A DNA stretch of 5,871 nucleotides from CAYXRK01 sp964467615 (GCA_964467615.1 CAYXRK010000247.1:1-5871), one strand, 5' to 3'. Positions 1-5,860 are shown, counted from the first letter of the stretch. Numbers and translations are program-made. Notes: generated by a model from the letters alone, not told the origin.

Positions 1-416
1 ACGCGCTCGTGTGTTTTCTTGAGGGCGCGAATCTCGTTGAGCACCGCCTGCAACAGCGCCTGGGGTTCTTCGCGCGCGAAGTCGCGCGGCGACGTGCCAT
101 GCCCAGGCAAGCGCATCGCATCCACGTAGTAGCCTTGGCTCGCCAGCCGCTGCGGAAGTTCCGCGAAGTTGTTGCTCCCGCCGATGAATCCATGCACAAG
201 CAACACCGCCGTCTTTGCGTCTTCCGGCCCAAGCCGGAGCTCCTCCGCCCCGACGAGAATCTTCGTTTCCGGGTCGCGCGGTGCGCGGGCATCCCCTCGA
301 TTCGCCAGCGCTCCGCAAATGACGTTGTACATCGTCAACGCGGTCGCCGCGATCAGAAGAACGAGGGCCAAACGGCGCGCGCGCCGGCCGATTAGCAATC
401 GGAAAAGGCGTTTCAT
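1..416 (-). CDS. Alpha/beta hydrolase, membrane-anchored N-terminal part (runs off left edge)
   Basis: The visible 138 residues begin MKRLFRLLIGRR, a basic stretch followed by a hydrophobic segment at about residues 16-37, which reads as a signal-anchor or uncleaved signal peptide. After a short linker comes the start of an alpha/beta hydrolase fold: a strand ending in VLLVHGFIGG (residues 71-80), the HG oxyanion-hole motif, then RLPGHGTSPRDF (102-113), the usual strand and turn of esterase and monoacylglycerol-lipase-like enzymes. The nucleophile elbow GxSxG and the rest of the triad lie beyond position 1, so catalysis cannot be confirmed. The ATG overlaps the stop of the DUF1223 gene in an ATGA (413-416), and AGGAAGG at 420-426 is a strong ribosome binding site 3 nt upstream. 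The substrate is unknown; an extracytoplasmic esterase or lipase acting on an ester or lipid is the best guess. The family call is firm and the function is inferred. Confidence 0.85.
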   Translation of the reverse strand, partial: MKRLFRLLIGRRARRLALVLLIAATALTMYNVICGALANRGDARAPRDPETKILVGAEELRLGPEDAKTAVLLVHGFIGGSNNFAELPQRLASQGYYVDAMRLPGHGTSPRDFAREEPQALLQAVLNEIRALKKTHER

Positions 417-1180
417 TTGCCTTCCTGCGCGAGCGCTCTCGACGCCGCGCCGACGATTTCCATGCCGCGCGACTTCTGAACGAACGCCACGATCTTTAGT
501 TTGCTGCGGTTCCACCCGGCATCCAATTCAAACTCAAAGGCCCCTGAATACCCCGTGTCTGTCTGGACTTGCCTTTGCTTGAAGGCCCGCACCACAGCGA
601 CGTGCTCCAGACGCCGCCCCGAATTCTCTCCGCGCGTTACTTTGTTCGAGAGACCGTCTTCAGTCAGCGCGACGACCGTCTGAAAATAGTCTCCGTCGAC
701 AGGCGTGTGAAGCCCGTCGATATCGATACTTGCCCGTACCTTGCCGTCCTTGATCTCCACGGTCTGTATCGTGACGGGCGCCTTCTGCGCTTTGCGCGCG
801 GCCGTTATCGCGGCTGACGATTGTTCACGATCGCTGCCGACACATTCGTCGTGGCCATCGATCACAAGTTGCGGCGTATAAACCTGATCCGACTCGAGTG
901 CGCGCGCATAACACCGCTGACGCTCAGTAGCCTCCTTGGTTGAAAACGGGTCGCGCCAACCAAGGCCGTCCCAATAGTCCACGTGCCAAGCGAGTACAAC
1001 GAGCGACGAATCCCGCGCGAGCTCCGCGAGGTAAGTATCCGCGGGAGGACAACTCGAGCAGCCCTCCGACGTAAAGAGCTCGATTACCACGGGTGCTGCC
1101 TTCGCATCTAAAGGTTGTCCGTCAGCTTTCTGGGCGACAACGAAGAACGTGAATAGGACGATCGAAGTGAGTTGCTTCAT
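413..1180 (-). CDS. DUF1223 family secreted thioredoxin-fold protein
   Basis: This 255-residue protein starts with a short signal peptide (MKQLTSIVLFTFFVVAQKADG), so it is probably periplasmic or exported. Residues 30-44 give VVIELFTSEGCSSCP, the hallmark of DUF1223: a thioredoxin-like strand followed by a CxxC pair (Cys41, Cys44) and the conserved PPAD. LAWHVDYWDGLGWRDPFS (63-80) and the cis-proline-like TPQLVIDG (102-109) are further family motifs; extra cysteines lie at 90 and 113. The C-terminal half (about 135-250) is beta-rich. The length is normal for the family. The open frame extends to 1246, but ATG 1180 is preferred because it follows GGAG by 5 nt and places the signal peptide at the terminus. 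The family has no well-established reaction; the CxxC pair suggests thiol redox activity, which is inference. It is first in an operon with the alpha/beta hydrolase. Confidence 0.92.
   Translation of the reverse strand: MKQLTSIVLFTFFVVAQKADGQPLDAKAAPVVIELFTSEGCSSCPPADTYLAELARDSSLVVLAWHVDYWDGLGWRDPFSTKEATERQRCYARALESDQVYTPQLVIDGHDECVGSDREQSSAAITAARKAQKAPVTIQTVEIKDGKVRASIDIDGLHTPVDGDYFQTVVALTEDGLSNKVTRGENSGRRLEHVAVVRAFKQRQVQTDTGYSGAFEFELDAGWNRSKLKIVAFVQKSRGMEIVGAASRALAQEGK
420..426 (-). promoter_or_regulatory. Ribosome binding site of the alpha/beta hydrolase gene
   Basis: AGGAAGG on the minus strand lies 3 nt before the ATG at 416 and sits inside the last codons of the DUF1223 gene. With the ATGA stop/start overlap it supports translational coupling of the two genes and fixes the hydrolase start. 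Confidence 0.6.
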
Positions 1181-1184
1181 GGTG

Positions 1185-1190
1185 ACTCCA
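1185..1190 (-). promoter_or_regulatory. Ribosome binding site deciding the DUF1223 start
   Basis: TGGAGT on the minus strand places its GGAG core 5 nt upstream of ATG 1180. No comparable site precedes the upstream in-frame ATG at 1246, and starting there would bury the signal peptide behind 22 extra residues. The shorter start is therefore chosen. Confidence 0.65.
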
Positions 1191-1261
1191 CTACTCTGTA
1201 AGAAGTCGATTGCGGCGCGTGAGGCGTTCTGGATGGCAAAACCCATCTGTGAGCTGGCGCC

Positions 1262-1289
1262 ATTTTAGAATGAAAACCTCGGTCTTCAA
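1262..1289 (-). promoter_or_regulatory. Sigma70-like promoter of the DUF1223-hydrolase operon
   Basis: On the minus strand, TTGAAG (1289-1284) and TAAAAT (1267-1262) are separated by 16 bp. The boxes match the TTGACA/TATAAT consensus at 4 or 5 of 6 positions each. Transcription would start near 1255, giving a leader of about 75 nt before the ATG at 1180. The upstream open-frame ATG at 1246 would have almost no leader, which again favours 1180. The call rests on pattern only, and the organism's own promoter consensus is unknown. Confidence 0.45.
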
Positions 1290-1396
1290 AAATGGCCCGG
1301 AAGCGATGGAAAGAAAAGTCTCCGTCCTGCGAGAGTGAAACTCCAACATCGAAGTATATCTTGGCGCGCCACAGGTCATTCGCGCAGCCACTAAAT

Positions 1397-1418
1397 AGTC
1401 TCCGTGCAGTCTCCGTGC
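1397..1418 (+). repeat. Tandem duplication of an 11-mer, AGTCTCCGTGC
   Basis: AGTCTCCGTGC occurs at 1397-1407 and again directly at 1408-1418. A shorter copy, AGTCTCCGT, lies at 1317-1325 in the same 308-bp intergenic stretch. The tandem pair ends 2 bp before the -35 box of the proposed tRNA promoter. It could be a regulator site or simply a slippage duplication. Confidence 0.55.
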
Positions 1419-1420
1419 AC

Positions 1421-1450
1421 TTGAAGGTCTGCACATTCGCATGCTAAACT
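1421..1450 (+). promoter_or_regulatory. Sigma70-like promoter of tRNA-Glu
   Basis: TTGAAG at 1421-1426 and TAAACT at 1445-1450 are spaced by 18 bp. A TG dinucleotide at 1442-1443 makes an extended -10 (TGCTAAACT). The expected start near 1457 lies about 32 nt upstream of the mature tRNA 5' end, a normal leader for RNase P processing. It is divergent from the promoter at 1262-1289. Confidence 0.5.
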
Positions 1451-1488
1451 TTTTGTTCTCCCCGTAAGCGTTTCGTCGATTTTTCCGC

Positions 1489-1566
1489 GTCCCCATCGTC
1501 TAGCCTGGCCTAGGACACCGCCCTTTCACGGCGGCGACAGGGGTTCGAATCCCCTTGGGGACGCCA
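1489..1566 (+). tRNA. tRNA-Glu (anticodon UUC), complete with CCA
   Basis: All cloverleaf parts are visible. The acceptor GTCCCCA (1489-1495) pairs with TGGGGAC (1556-1562), followed by discriminator G1563 and an encoded CCA (1564-1566). The anticodon stem CCGCC (1518-1522) pairs with GGCGG (1530-1534) around the loop CTTTCAC, with anticodon TTC at 1525-1527. The T-arm contains GGTTCGAATCC, with stem AGGGG/CCCCT. The sequence closely resembles bacterial tRNA-Glu; the D-loop is slightly longer than in Escherichia coli. It reads GAA, and probably GAG by wobble. It is the only plus-strand gene in the window and no other tRNA lies beside it. No classical terminator with a T-run follows. Confidence 0.97.
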
Positions 1567-1606
1567 ATTTAATTTCCGCCGGTTACAGCAAGCAGGCGAA
1601 GACACC

Positions 1607-1684
1607 GCCCGATGCCTGGCCCCGGACTTAGCACCAAGTGTATTTTGTCGGGGAATAGCCGGGATCGATTGCAGGCGATCGGGC
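1607..1684. other. Long imperfect hairpin between tRNA-Glu and the nuoB-like fragment
   Basis: GCCCGATGCCTG (1607-1618) pairs with CAGGCGATCGGGC (1672-1684) over 12 bp with one bulged base. Inside it, CCCCG plus AC (1620-1627) can pair with GTCGGGG (1647-1653) with one bulge. The structure lies between convergent genes and could slow transcription from either side, but no T-tract follows on either strand, so it is not a standard intrinsic terminator. The rest of 1567-1687 holds no coding signal I recognise. Confidence 0.4.
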
Positions 1685-1687
1685 AGC

Positions 1688-1906
1688 TCATGATTTCCAT
1701 CGTCCGGATTCGAGTTTTTCGAGGAGACGGAGCAGGCCGTCGAGGATGGTGAGCGGGTGGGGCGGGCAGCCGGGAATGTAGAGGTCGACGGGGAGCATCG
1801 TGTCGGTGCCGTTGGATTGCTCGCTGTGGCCGATGTAGGGTCCGCCGGAAATCGCGCACGCGCCGACGGCGATGTACGGGCTTCCGGCAAGATGCTTTTT
1901 TAGCAA
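1688..1906 (-). pseudogene. NuoB / hydrogenase small-subunit-like C-terminal fragment (5' truncated)
   Basis: The 72-codon reading frame carries the C-terminal signature of the complex I 20-kDa subunit family (NuoB, and the HycG/Ech-type small subunits of group 4 hydrogenases). It has YIAVGACAISGGPY, then PVDLYIPGCPPHPLTILDGL. The two cysteines are separated by 29 residues, the CX29C spacing of the last two ligands of iron-sulfur cluster N2. The N-terminal half with the paired cysteines that supply the other two ligands is absent. Recognisable similarity stops near 1900; the frame stays open further upstream but reads as unrelated arginine-rich sequence. The only start near that boundary is a TTG without a ribosome binding site. 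No other nuo or hydrogenase gene is in the window. It is therefore called a remnant that could not bind a complete cluster. The hydrogenase-type branch is favoured by the GHSEQSNGTDTMLP stretch, but this is uncertain. Confidence 0.75.
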
Positions 1907-1965
1907 GGAGCGCGCTTTTCTACATTGCGCGCGTATACGGTAATCTCGACTTTTGCCACGTGCTG

Positions 1966-2097
1966 CTAGGAATCTGACTCCGAATCCACCCGAATATCGG
2001 ATTTGGAGGATACCCGAGAATCAACGATCTCACCCCCGGGAGAAATAAACGTCGACCTTCAAAAAGTGCCCCGATGGATTCGGAGTCGGGCTCCTAG
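1966..2097. repeat. 132-bp element bounded by 23-bp imperfect inverted repeats (MITE-like or large hairpin)
   Basis: The left arm 1966-1988 (CTAGGA, four bases, GACTCCGAATCCA) and right arm 2075-2097 (TGGATTCGGAGTC, four bases, TCCTAG) match at 20 of 23 positions when inverted; all mismatches are in the four-base insert. The 86-bp centre has no coding potential but contains a small hairpin (CCGA-ATA-TCGG, 1990-2000). An extra GGATTCG follows the right arm at 2098-2104. No clear target-site duplication flanks the arms and no transposase is present. It lies between the truncated nuoB-like gene and the 3' end of the barrel gene. A non-autonomous mobile element or an intergenic palindromic repeat are both possible. 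Confidence 0.55.
2061..2090 (-). terminator. Possible weak intrinsic terminator of the lipoprotein-barrel operon
   Basis: On the minus strand, CCCGA (2090-2086) pairs with TCGGG (2074-2070) around an 11-nt loop. A run of five T (2065-2061) follows 4 nt later. It lies 38 nt beyond the barrel stop and uses part of the right arm of the 132-bp element, so the two foldings compete. The stem is short, so the call is weak. Confidence 0.3.
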
Positions 2098-2127
2098 GGA
2101 TTCGTCGTTTTTTCGCTGATGAGGCTA

Positions 2128-3684
2128 TTAGAAATAGAAGATCGCGGAGAGCAGGATGCGGTGTTGGAACACGTCTTCCTCGAAGCCGTCGACACCGCGG
2201 ACAAGGTCGCTGTTCACGCCGGGGCCGTAACGCAGTTGATATGCCGCGTCGACGCTGAGCCGCTCGAGCGCAAGCAGCCCCGCGCCCACGGTCGCGCCGT
2301 AGAAGCGGTCCGGTTGGCCGTCGCCATTTCGCGGCACTTTTCTACCGAGGTAGGAACTCGCCACTATGCCTCCGGCACCGATCGATGAGACACCGAAGAG
2401 ACTATTTCGGTAGTTCTGTCCGGGGAATTGTGGAGTAGTCGGTTTTCCTGTCGCAGCCTCTTCGTCATAAAACGCGCCCCAGCGCAATATCCATAACCGC
2501 TTCATGTCTTCATCAGGCTGCTTGGGTAGGAACACGTATTCCGCGCCGAACCGCACCGTGATCGTGGGATCGATCTCGGGCGCGTTTAGATAGCTGTCGA
2601 TGTCGCTCGCGTCAATCCCCGATGACCGGACCCGTACTCCAGCCATGGTAATCCGCGTACCCACGTTTCCCACGGGGCCGAACCGATCGCCCGACCGAAT
2701 GTAGAACTCTTCCCAGTTCGTCCGCGTCACGTCCAGCGACAGCGTCAATTTGTCGTTCACACGGTACGCCGTCCCCAACGCGAAAGACGCGGGTAAACGC
2801 ATTTCGCGCTTCTCGCGGCGGCGAAGAATATCGGTGCTTCCGAGTCCAATTTCGCGGATTTTGTAATCGACCTTCCCCGTAAACGCCGAATCGTACCGCG
2901 CGCCGATGCTCCATTTGTTGGTCACGCTCCAAAGCGCGCCCAGGACGATATTCTCGCCCTTGAAGTCTTGATACTCCTCTTTGCGCACGGTCCGGAACGG
3001 CGTAAAGCCGCCATTGAGAATCAGTCCACCGGAAAAGGTCGTCTTCTGCGTCCAGCCGTTGTCGGCCCACGGCGCATCGCGCCAAATATTTAACGACAGC
3101 CCCACCGACAAGCGCCGCGTGAGTTCGATTGCAAACGCGGGAGTGATCGTACCGAGTCCCCCATCCTGCTCGAAGCCGACGTCCGTCTGGAATATGCCGG
3201 AGAACAGGCCCACCGAGCTTAGTGAAATAAACGGCGAATCGATCCGCCCGTCAAACTTCCTCGAAAAGTCATACTTCCGCTGATAGTTCAGTGCGATGGA
3301 TGCATTTCTTCCTAAAATCGATACCGGAAGCGGGTATACGAAACTTAGAAAATTGAGTTCCGAGTTTGCAGCGCTGTGGCGTCCCTCAAATTCCGGATTG
3401 AACGCCGTGTCGAACTGTTCCATGATCGCGTTGAACGACCCGACAATCGACAACTCGGGCCGTTCAAGCTGCACCAACCCCGCCGGGTTCCACGACGCCG
3501 CAGTCGCATCGTCCGCAATCGCCACAAAAGCGTCCGCCATCCCCGCTGCCCGCGCCCCCGAACCAACCGGGCTCGGCGAAATGGAGAATTCGAGCTCGGT
3601 CTGGGCAGACCCAACAACCACCCCAACGAGAGCGAAGATGAGGGCAATTCGCCGCAATATATACGTTCTATTTCGTGACGACAT
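2128..3684 (-). CDS. FadL/PorV-like outer-membrane beta-barrel protein
   Basis: This is a 518-residue exported protein. Residues 1-28 form a signal peptide (basic MSSRNRTYILRR, hydrophobic core IALIFALVGVVVG, then SAQ). Residues 38-70 carry a PVGSGARAAGMADAF motif and end in ATAASWNPAGL, the conserved N-terminal region of the FadL/TodX and PorV/PorQ outer-membrane families. The rest alternates short amphipathic strands with polar loops, for example LSVGLSLNIW (192-201), WSIGARYDSAF (258-268) and LTLSLDVTRTNW (313-324). It ends in ILLSAIFYF, a terminal aromatic typical of the beta-signal read by the BAM complex. In known families such barrels move hydrophobic compounds or act as shuttles and partners in secretion; which applies here is unknown. 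The start overlaps the upstream lipoprotein gene by 17 bp, and its ribosome binding site is weak, so coupled translation is likely. No alternative ATG preserves the signal peptide. Confidence 0.82.
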   Translation of the reverse strand: MSSRNRTYILRRIALIFALVGVVVGSAQTELEFSISPSPVGSGARAAGMADAFVAIADDATAASWNPAGLVQLERPELSIVGSFNAIMEQFDTAFNPEFEGRHSAANSELNFLSFVYPLPVSILGRNASIALNYQRKYDFSRKFDGRIDSPFISLSSVGLFSGIFQTDVGFEQDGGLGTITPAFAIELTRRLSVGLSLNIWRDAPWADNGWTQKTTFSGGLILNGGFTPFRTVRKEEYQDFKGENIVLGALWSVTNKWSIGARYDSAFTGKVDYKIREIGLGSTDILRRREKREMRLPASFALGTAYRVNDKLTLSLDVTRTNWEEFYIRSGDRFGPVGNVGTRITMAGVRVRSSGIDASDIDSYLNAPEIDPTITVRFGAEYVFLPKQPDEDMKRLWILRWGAFYDEEAATGKPTTPQFPGQNYRNSLFGVSSIGAGGIVASSYLGRKVPRNGDGQPDRFYGATVGAGLLALERLSVDAAYQLRYGPGVNSDLVRGVDGFEEDVFQHRILLSAIFYF

Positions 3685-5734
3685 AGTAGCCGTTGTTCCG
3701 GTCGATCTGATCCGGCGTCACATCTGGCAGGTCAATCGTAAGCACTTGACCGAATGACCGCGCATCACCCACGGATTCGATGAAACCCTCTCCGATTTTC
3801 TTCGGGAATGTGCCGGTTCCGAAAGGATCCGCTTCGTCCTTTACGACGAAGAAGCGAAAGTTCGGCTGGATACCTTGCGCGGTCGAGTAGGACAGCATGT
3901 GTCGCGGCTGGCTCCATGCGATCAACCCGCGCACGATCGGAAACTCTTGCAGGAGCCGCACCGCGAGCCATTCGACGATCCGTTCACTTTCCTCTTTCCC
4001 GCCCGCAATCGCGATCTGCTCTCCCATGTATTCGCCGGTCACTGCGTCGGTCCGCTCGAGCACGACCTCGACGGATTCCTCGTCCGCCCGCGCCCGCACA
4101 ACAAAGAAGATTTCCGCCGGGATGATCCGCCCAAGTTGGAGCCGATCGCTTGCGGATGACAACTCGGTAAGTTGGAGCTCGGTAAGAATGTCCGGCATCC
4201 GTCGCCTGTCGACAAACGTGAACCGCTCTTCCATCCCAGGCCGTCCGCGAAGATCGCCGTACAATTGTTCCAAATCGATTACGCCTGGGTTGGTTCCCTG
4301 CGTGTCCTCGTCGATGAAGGCTATCTTGAGGTTGTTGTCTGCCAGTTCGAGGTCGTTCGGCACACGCTTCACGGTCATGCTGTGGCGGCCAATCGTCCCC
4401 TGGTCGTCGGTTGCTTCCGCGTTTAGAATTTCTTCGCCCATTTCCCGAAACGCGAGTTTGCGTGTCGTGCTGACACGTTTGCGCGCGGGAATGATGGGAA
4501 TCGATTCGCCGTTGAAATCGATCTGCGATATCGGATTTGACGCGTTGACGTCCAACCCGACGACGATTTCGTCCCGGAACACCTGCTGCTGGTCGCGCAC
4601 ACCTGTGATGTTGACGGTGACCGCGTTCGTGACGTCCTCCACGCGCTCGAGTTGGGCAAGTTGGCCGAAGCGGTACACCGGGCGCACGTTGTCCGGCATG
4701 GGCCAATCCGTCAGCATGCTCGCAAAGCGGATATCGCCCATCATCGCGGCGACATCCACCCGGTCCACCACGAGTTCGCCCCCGGTCGCGTTGCCGAGCG
4801 TGTCCTCGCAGCGATACGTGAGCGGCGGCTGGACTTTGTCAGCGGGCAACTCCACAACGAAATTAACAATTCCGTCTGCGCCATCGGTCCGCTCGACGGG
4901 GACCCCCGCCACGTCGAACGCGCCCACGCCCGTCGCGTCCCACAACTGGCCCGTAACGCGCCCCGGCACGGACACCGGTGTATCGAAACTCACCACCGGG
5001 CCGTCGTGGTCTGCCGCGATCGAGAACGTCTCGGTGGTCGTCTTGCCGGCGAGATCGGTGATAGTCACGTCAAACGAATTCTCGCCCGCCGCGAGCGCGA
5101 TCTCGTGGCTGAAATGCACCGCCGGTTCGGCGAGGCCGTACCGCGATTCAATCCGCTCGCCGTTCACCAGGATTTCCGCAACATACTGGTCGTCCATTGC
5201 CTCGCCCTCGAGGGTCGTTCTCATCGCGCCCAACGCGGCATCGATGGGTGTGGTCAATCGGACCGACGGGGCGGACTGATCCACCCCCGCCATGGTCACA
5301 CGTTCGCGGTTGACCTTGTTGAGGTAGTACGCGGCGCGGGACGACGGCTGTTGCGCATAGCTTAGTTCGAGCTCCCGTTGTGCGCCGGTGAAGTCGCGAG
5401 TGAAGTAATACGCGATGCCCATCTCGCGGTGCGGAAAGTATTCCTTGGCGAAGTGAAGGCCATACGTCCGCGGCCAGTATTGATCGCGCGCGCGGCCCTT
5501 GAGCGCGGCGTCGAGGTCGTTCATCGCCTGCTCGTAAAACCCGCCTTCGACAAGGGAACGCCCGCGTTCGTAGTAGTTCCACCAGCGGCCGCGGAACGAT
5601 CCATCGACTTGGCCGTATTGCACGCCGTCGCGCTGGAACTTTTTCATGTCGAGGCGCTCGCTCGCGCAACTCGACAGAAAAAGCAACAGACCTAGCGGCG
5701 CGATCCAACCCACCCCGACGTTTCGCCCGATCAT
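3668..5734 (-). CDS. Lipoprotein with TPR-like, Ig-like repeat and CsgG/LpoB-like domains
   Basis: The 688-residue product starts with a lipoprotein signal ending in the lipobox LSSC (Cys23); Ala at +2 predicts outer-membrane sorting under the E. coli rule. Residues about 50-142 are helical, with TPR-like pairs (YYERGRSLVEGGFYEQAMND; then HREMGIAYYFTRDFTGAQRE). About 155-242, 246-326 and 372-457 look like Ig-like beta-sandwich repeats with motifs such as VAEILVNGERIE and ISQIDFNGESIPI. From about 468 a CsgG/LpoB-like domain begins (LKIAFIDEDTQG), followed by RFTFVDRRRMPDILTELQL (504-522), LGRIIPAEIFFVVRA (534-548) and DAVTGEYMGE (563-572), matching the family's 'ER..L..IL.E..L', 'LGK..GAD' and 'V.TGE' positions. 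Residues 600-688 form a beta-rich tail. I see no long insertion like the CsgG transmembrane hairpins, so an accessory or scaffold role is likelier than a pore. Its neighbour by 17-bp overlap is the barrel protein, its probable partner. Confidence 0.82.
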   Translation of the reverse strand: MIGRNVGVGWIAPLGLLLFLSSCASERLDMKKFQRDGVQYGQVDGSFRGRWWNYYERGRSLVEGGFYEQAMNDLDAALKGRARDQYWPRTYGLHFAKEYFPHREMGIAYYFTRDFTGAQRELELSYAQQPSSRAAYYLNKVNRERVTMAGVDQSAPSVRLTTPIDAALGAMRTTLEGEAMDDQYVAEILVNGERIESRYGLAEPAVHFSHEIALAAGENSFDVTITDLAGKTTTETFSIAADHDGPVVSFDTPVSVPGRVTGQLWDATGVGAFDVAGVPVERTDGADGIVNFVVELPADKVQPPLTYRCEDTLGNATGGELVVDRVDVAAMMGDIRFASMLTDWPMPDNVRPVYRFGQLAQLERVEDVTNAVTVNITGVRDQQQVFRDEIVVGLDVNASNPISQIDFNGESIPIIPARKRVSTTRKLAFREMGEEILNAEATDDQGTIGRHSMTVKRVPNDLELADNNLKIAFIDEDTQGTNPGVIDLEQLYGDLRGRPGMEERFTFVDRRRMPDILTELQLTELSSASDRLQLGRIIPAEIFFVVRARADEESVEVVLERTDAVTGEYMGEQIAIAGGKEESERIVEWLAVRLLQEFPIVRGLIAWSQPRHMLSYSTAQGIQPNFRFFVVKDEADPFGTGTFPKKIGEGFIESVGDARSFGQVLTIDLPDVTPDQIDRNNGYYVVTK

Positions 5735-5735
5735 G

Positions 5736-5748
5736 CCTCCCCGCCCTC
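5736..5748 (-). promoter_or_regulatory. Purine-rich ribosome binding region of the lipoprotein gene
   Basis: On the minus strand GAGGG (5748-5744) lies 9 nt before ATG 5734, and GGGGAGG (5742-5736) only 1 nt before it. The more distant motif has workable spacing. The only near alternative start, a GTG at codon 8, would remove the sole charged residue (Arg4) before the hydrophobic core of the lipoprotein signal, so 5734 is kept. No convincing -35/-10 pair was found between 5735 and 5871, so the promoter may lie beyond the window or transcription may enter from an upstream gene. Confidence 0.5.
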
Positions 5749-5769
5749 GGTTTTCGTTTCAGCGTCAAT

Positions 5770-5860
5770 CGTGTTGAGCTTGGAACCGTTCGTGGTGAGC
5801 TTGGAACCGTTCGTGGTGAGGTTGTCGAACCAAGAACGGTTCCAAGCTCAACACGAACGG
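5770..5860. repeat. Palindromic repeat cluster: 21-nt direct units plus inverted arm
   Basis: Units starting at 5771 (GTGTTGAG...), 5792 (GTGGTGAG...) and 5813 (GTGGTGAG...) are spaced exactly 21 nt apart. The first two share TGAGCTTGGAACCGTTC and the third diverges into GGTTGTCGAACC, itself a small hairpin. The arm 5834-5855 is a perfect 22-bp inverted copy of 5770-5791; its 17-bp core (5834-5850) also pairs with the second unit at 5796-5812. Two alternative hairpins of different loop size are thus possible. From memory, the TTGTCGAACCA-type tip resembles palindromic intergenic repeats scattered through many bacterial genomes. It lies directly upstream of the lipoprotein gene and would fall in its leader if transcription starts upstream of it. 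Confidence 0.8.

Noticed and set aside
9..395. A 128-codon plus-strand frame at the left edge
   Set aside because: It is antisense to the alpha/beta hydrolase, whose HGF and PGHG motifs and ATGA coupling make the minus strand the coding strand.
1177..1496. Two minus-strand open frames (85 and 101 codons) upstream of the DUF1223 gene
   Set aside because: They have no recognisable motif, overlap each other and the promoters, and one runs into the tRNA. Their composition is non-coding in appearance.
1514..1610. GACACCGCCC repeated at 1514-1523 (inside the tRNA) and 1601-1610, considered as an attachment-site remnant
   Set aside because: Only 10 identical bases, in the anticodon arm rather than the tRNA 3' end, and no integrase is present. 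A match this short is expected by chance.
1510..1890. A 126-codon minus-strand frame covering the tRNA and the nuoB-like fragment
   Set aside because: Its C-terminal end is the reverse complement of tRNA-Glu read as protein (a GDSNPC-type artefact), and the rest is out of frame with the NuoB-like motifs.
1977..2104. Considered as a CRISPR array because GGATTCG/CGAATCC recurs
   Set aside because: The copies are few, in opposite orientations and unevenly spaced. They are explained by the inverted-repeat arms.
3897..5279. A 460-codon open frame on the plus strand, antisense to the lipoprotein gene
   Set aside because: Its product is a Ser/Thr/Arg-rich mixture with no domain or signal. The minus-strand frame carries a lipobox, TPR-like and CsgG-like motifs. 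It is an antisense shadow caused by G+C-rich third positions.
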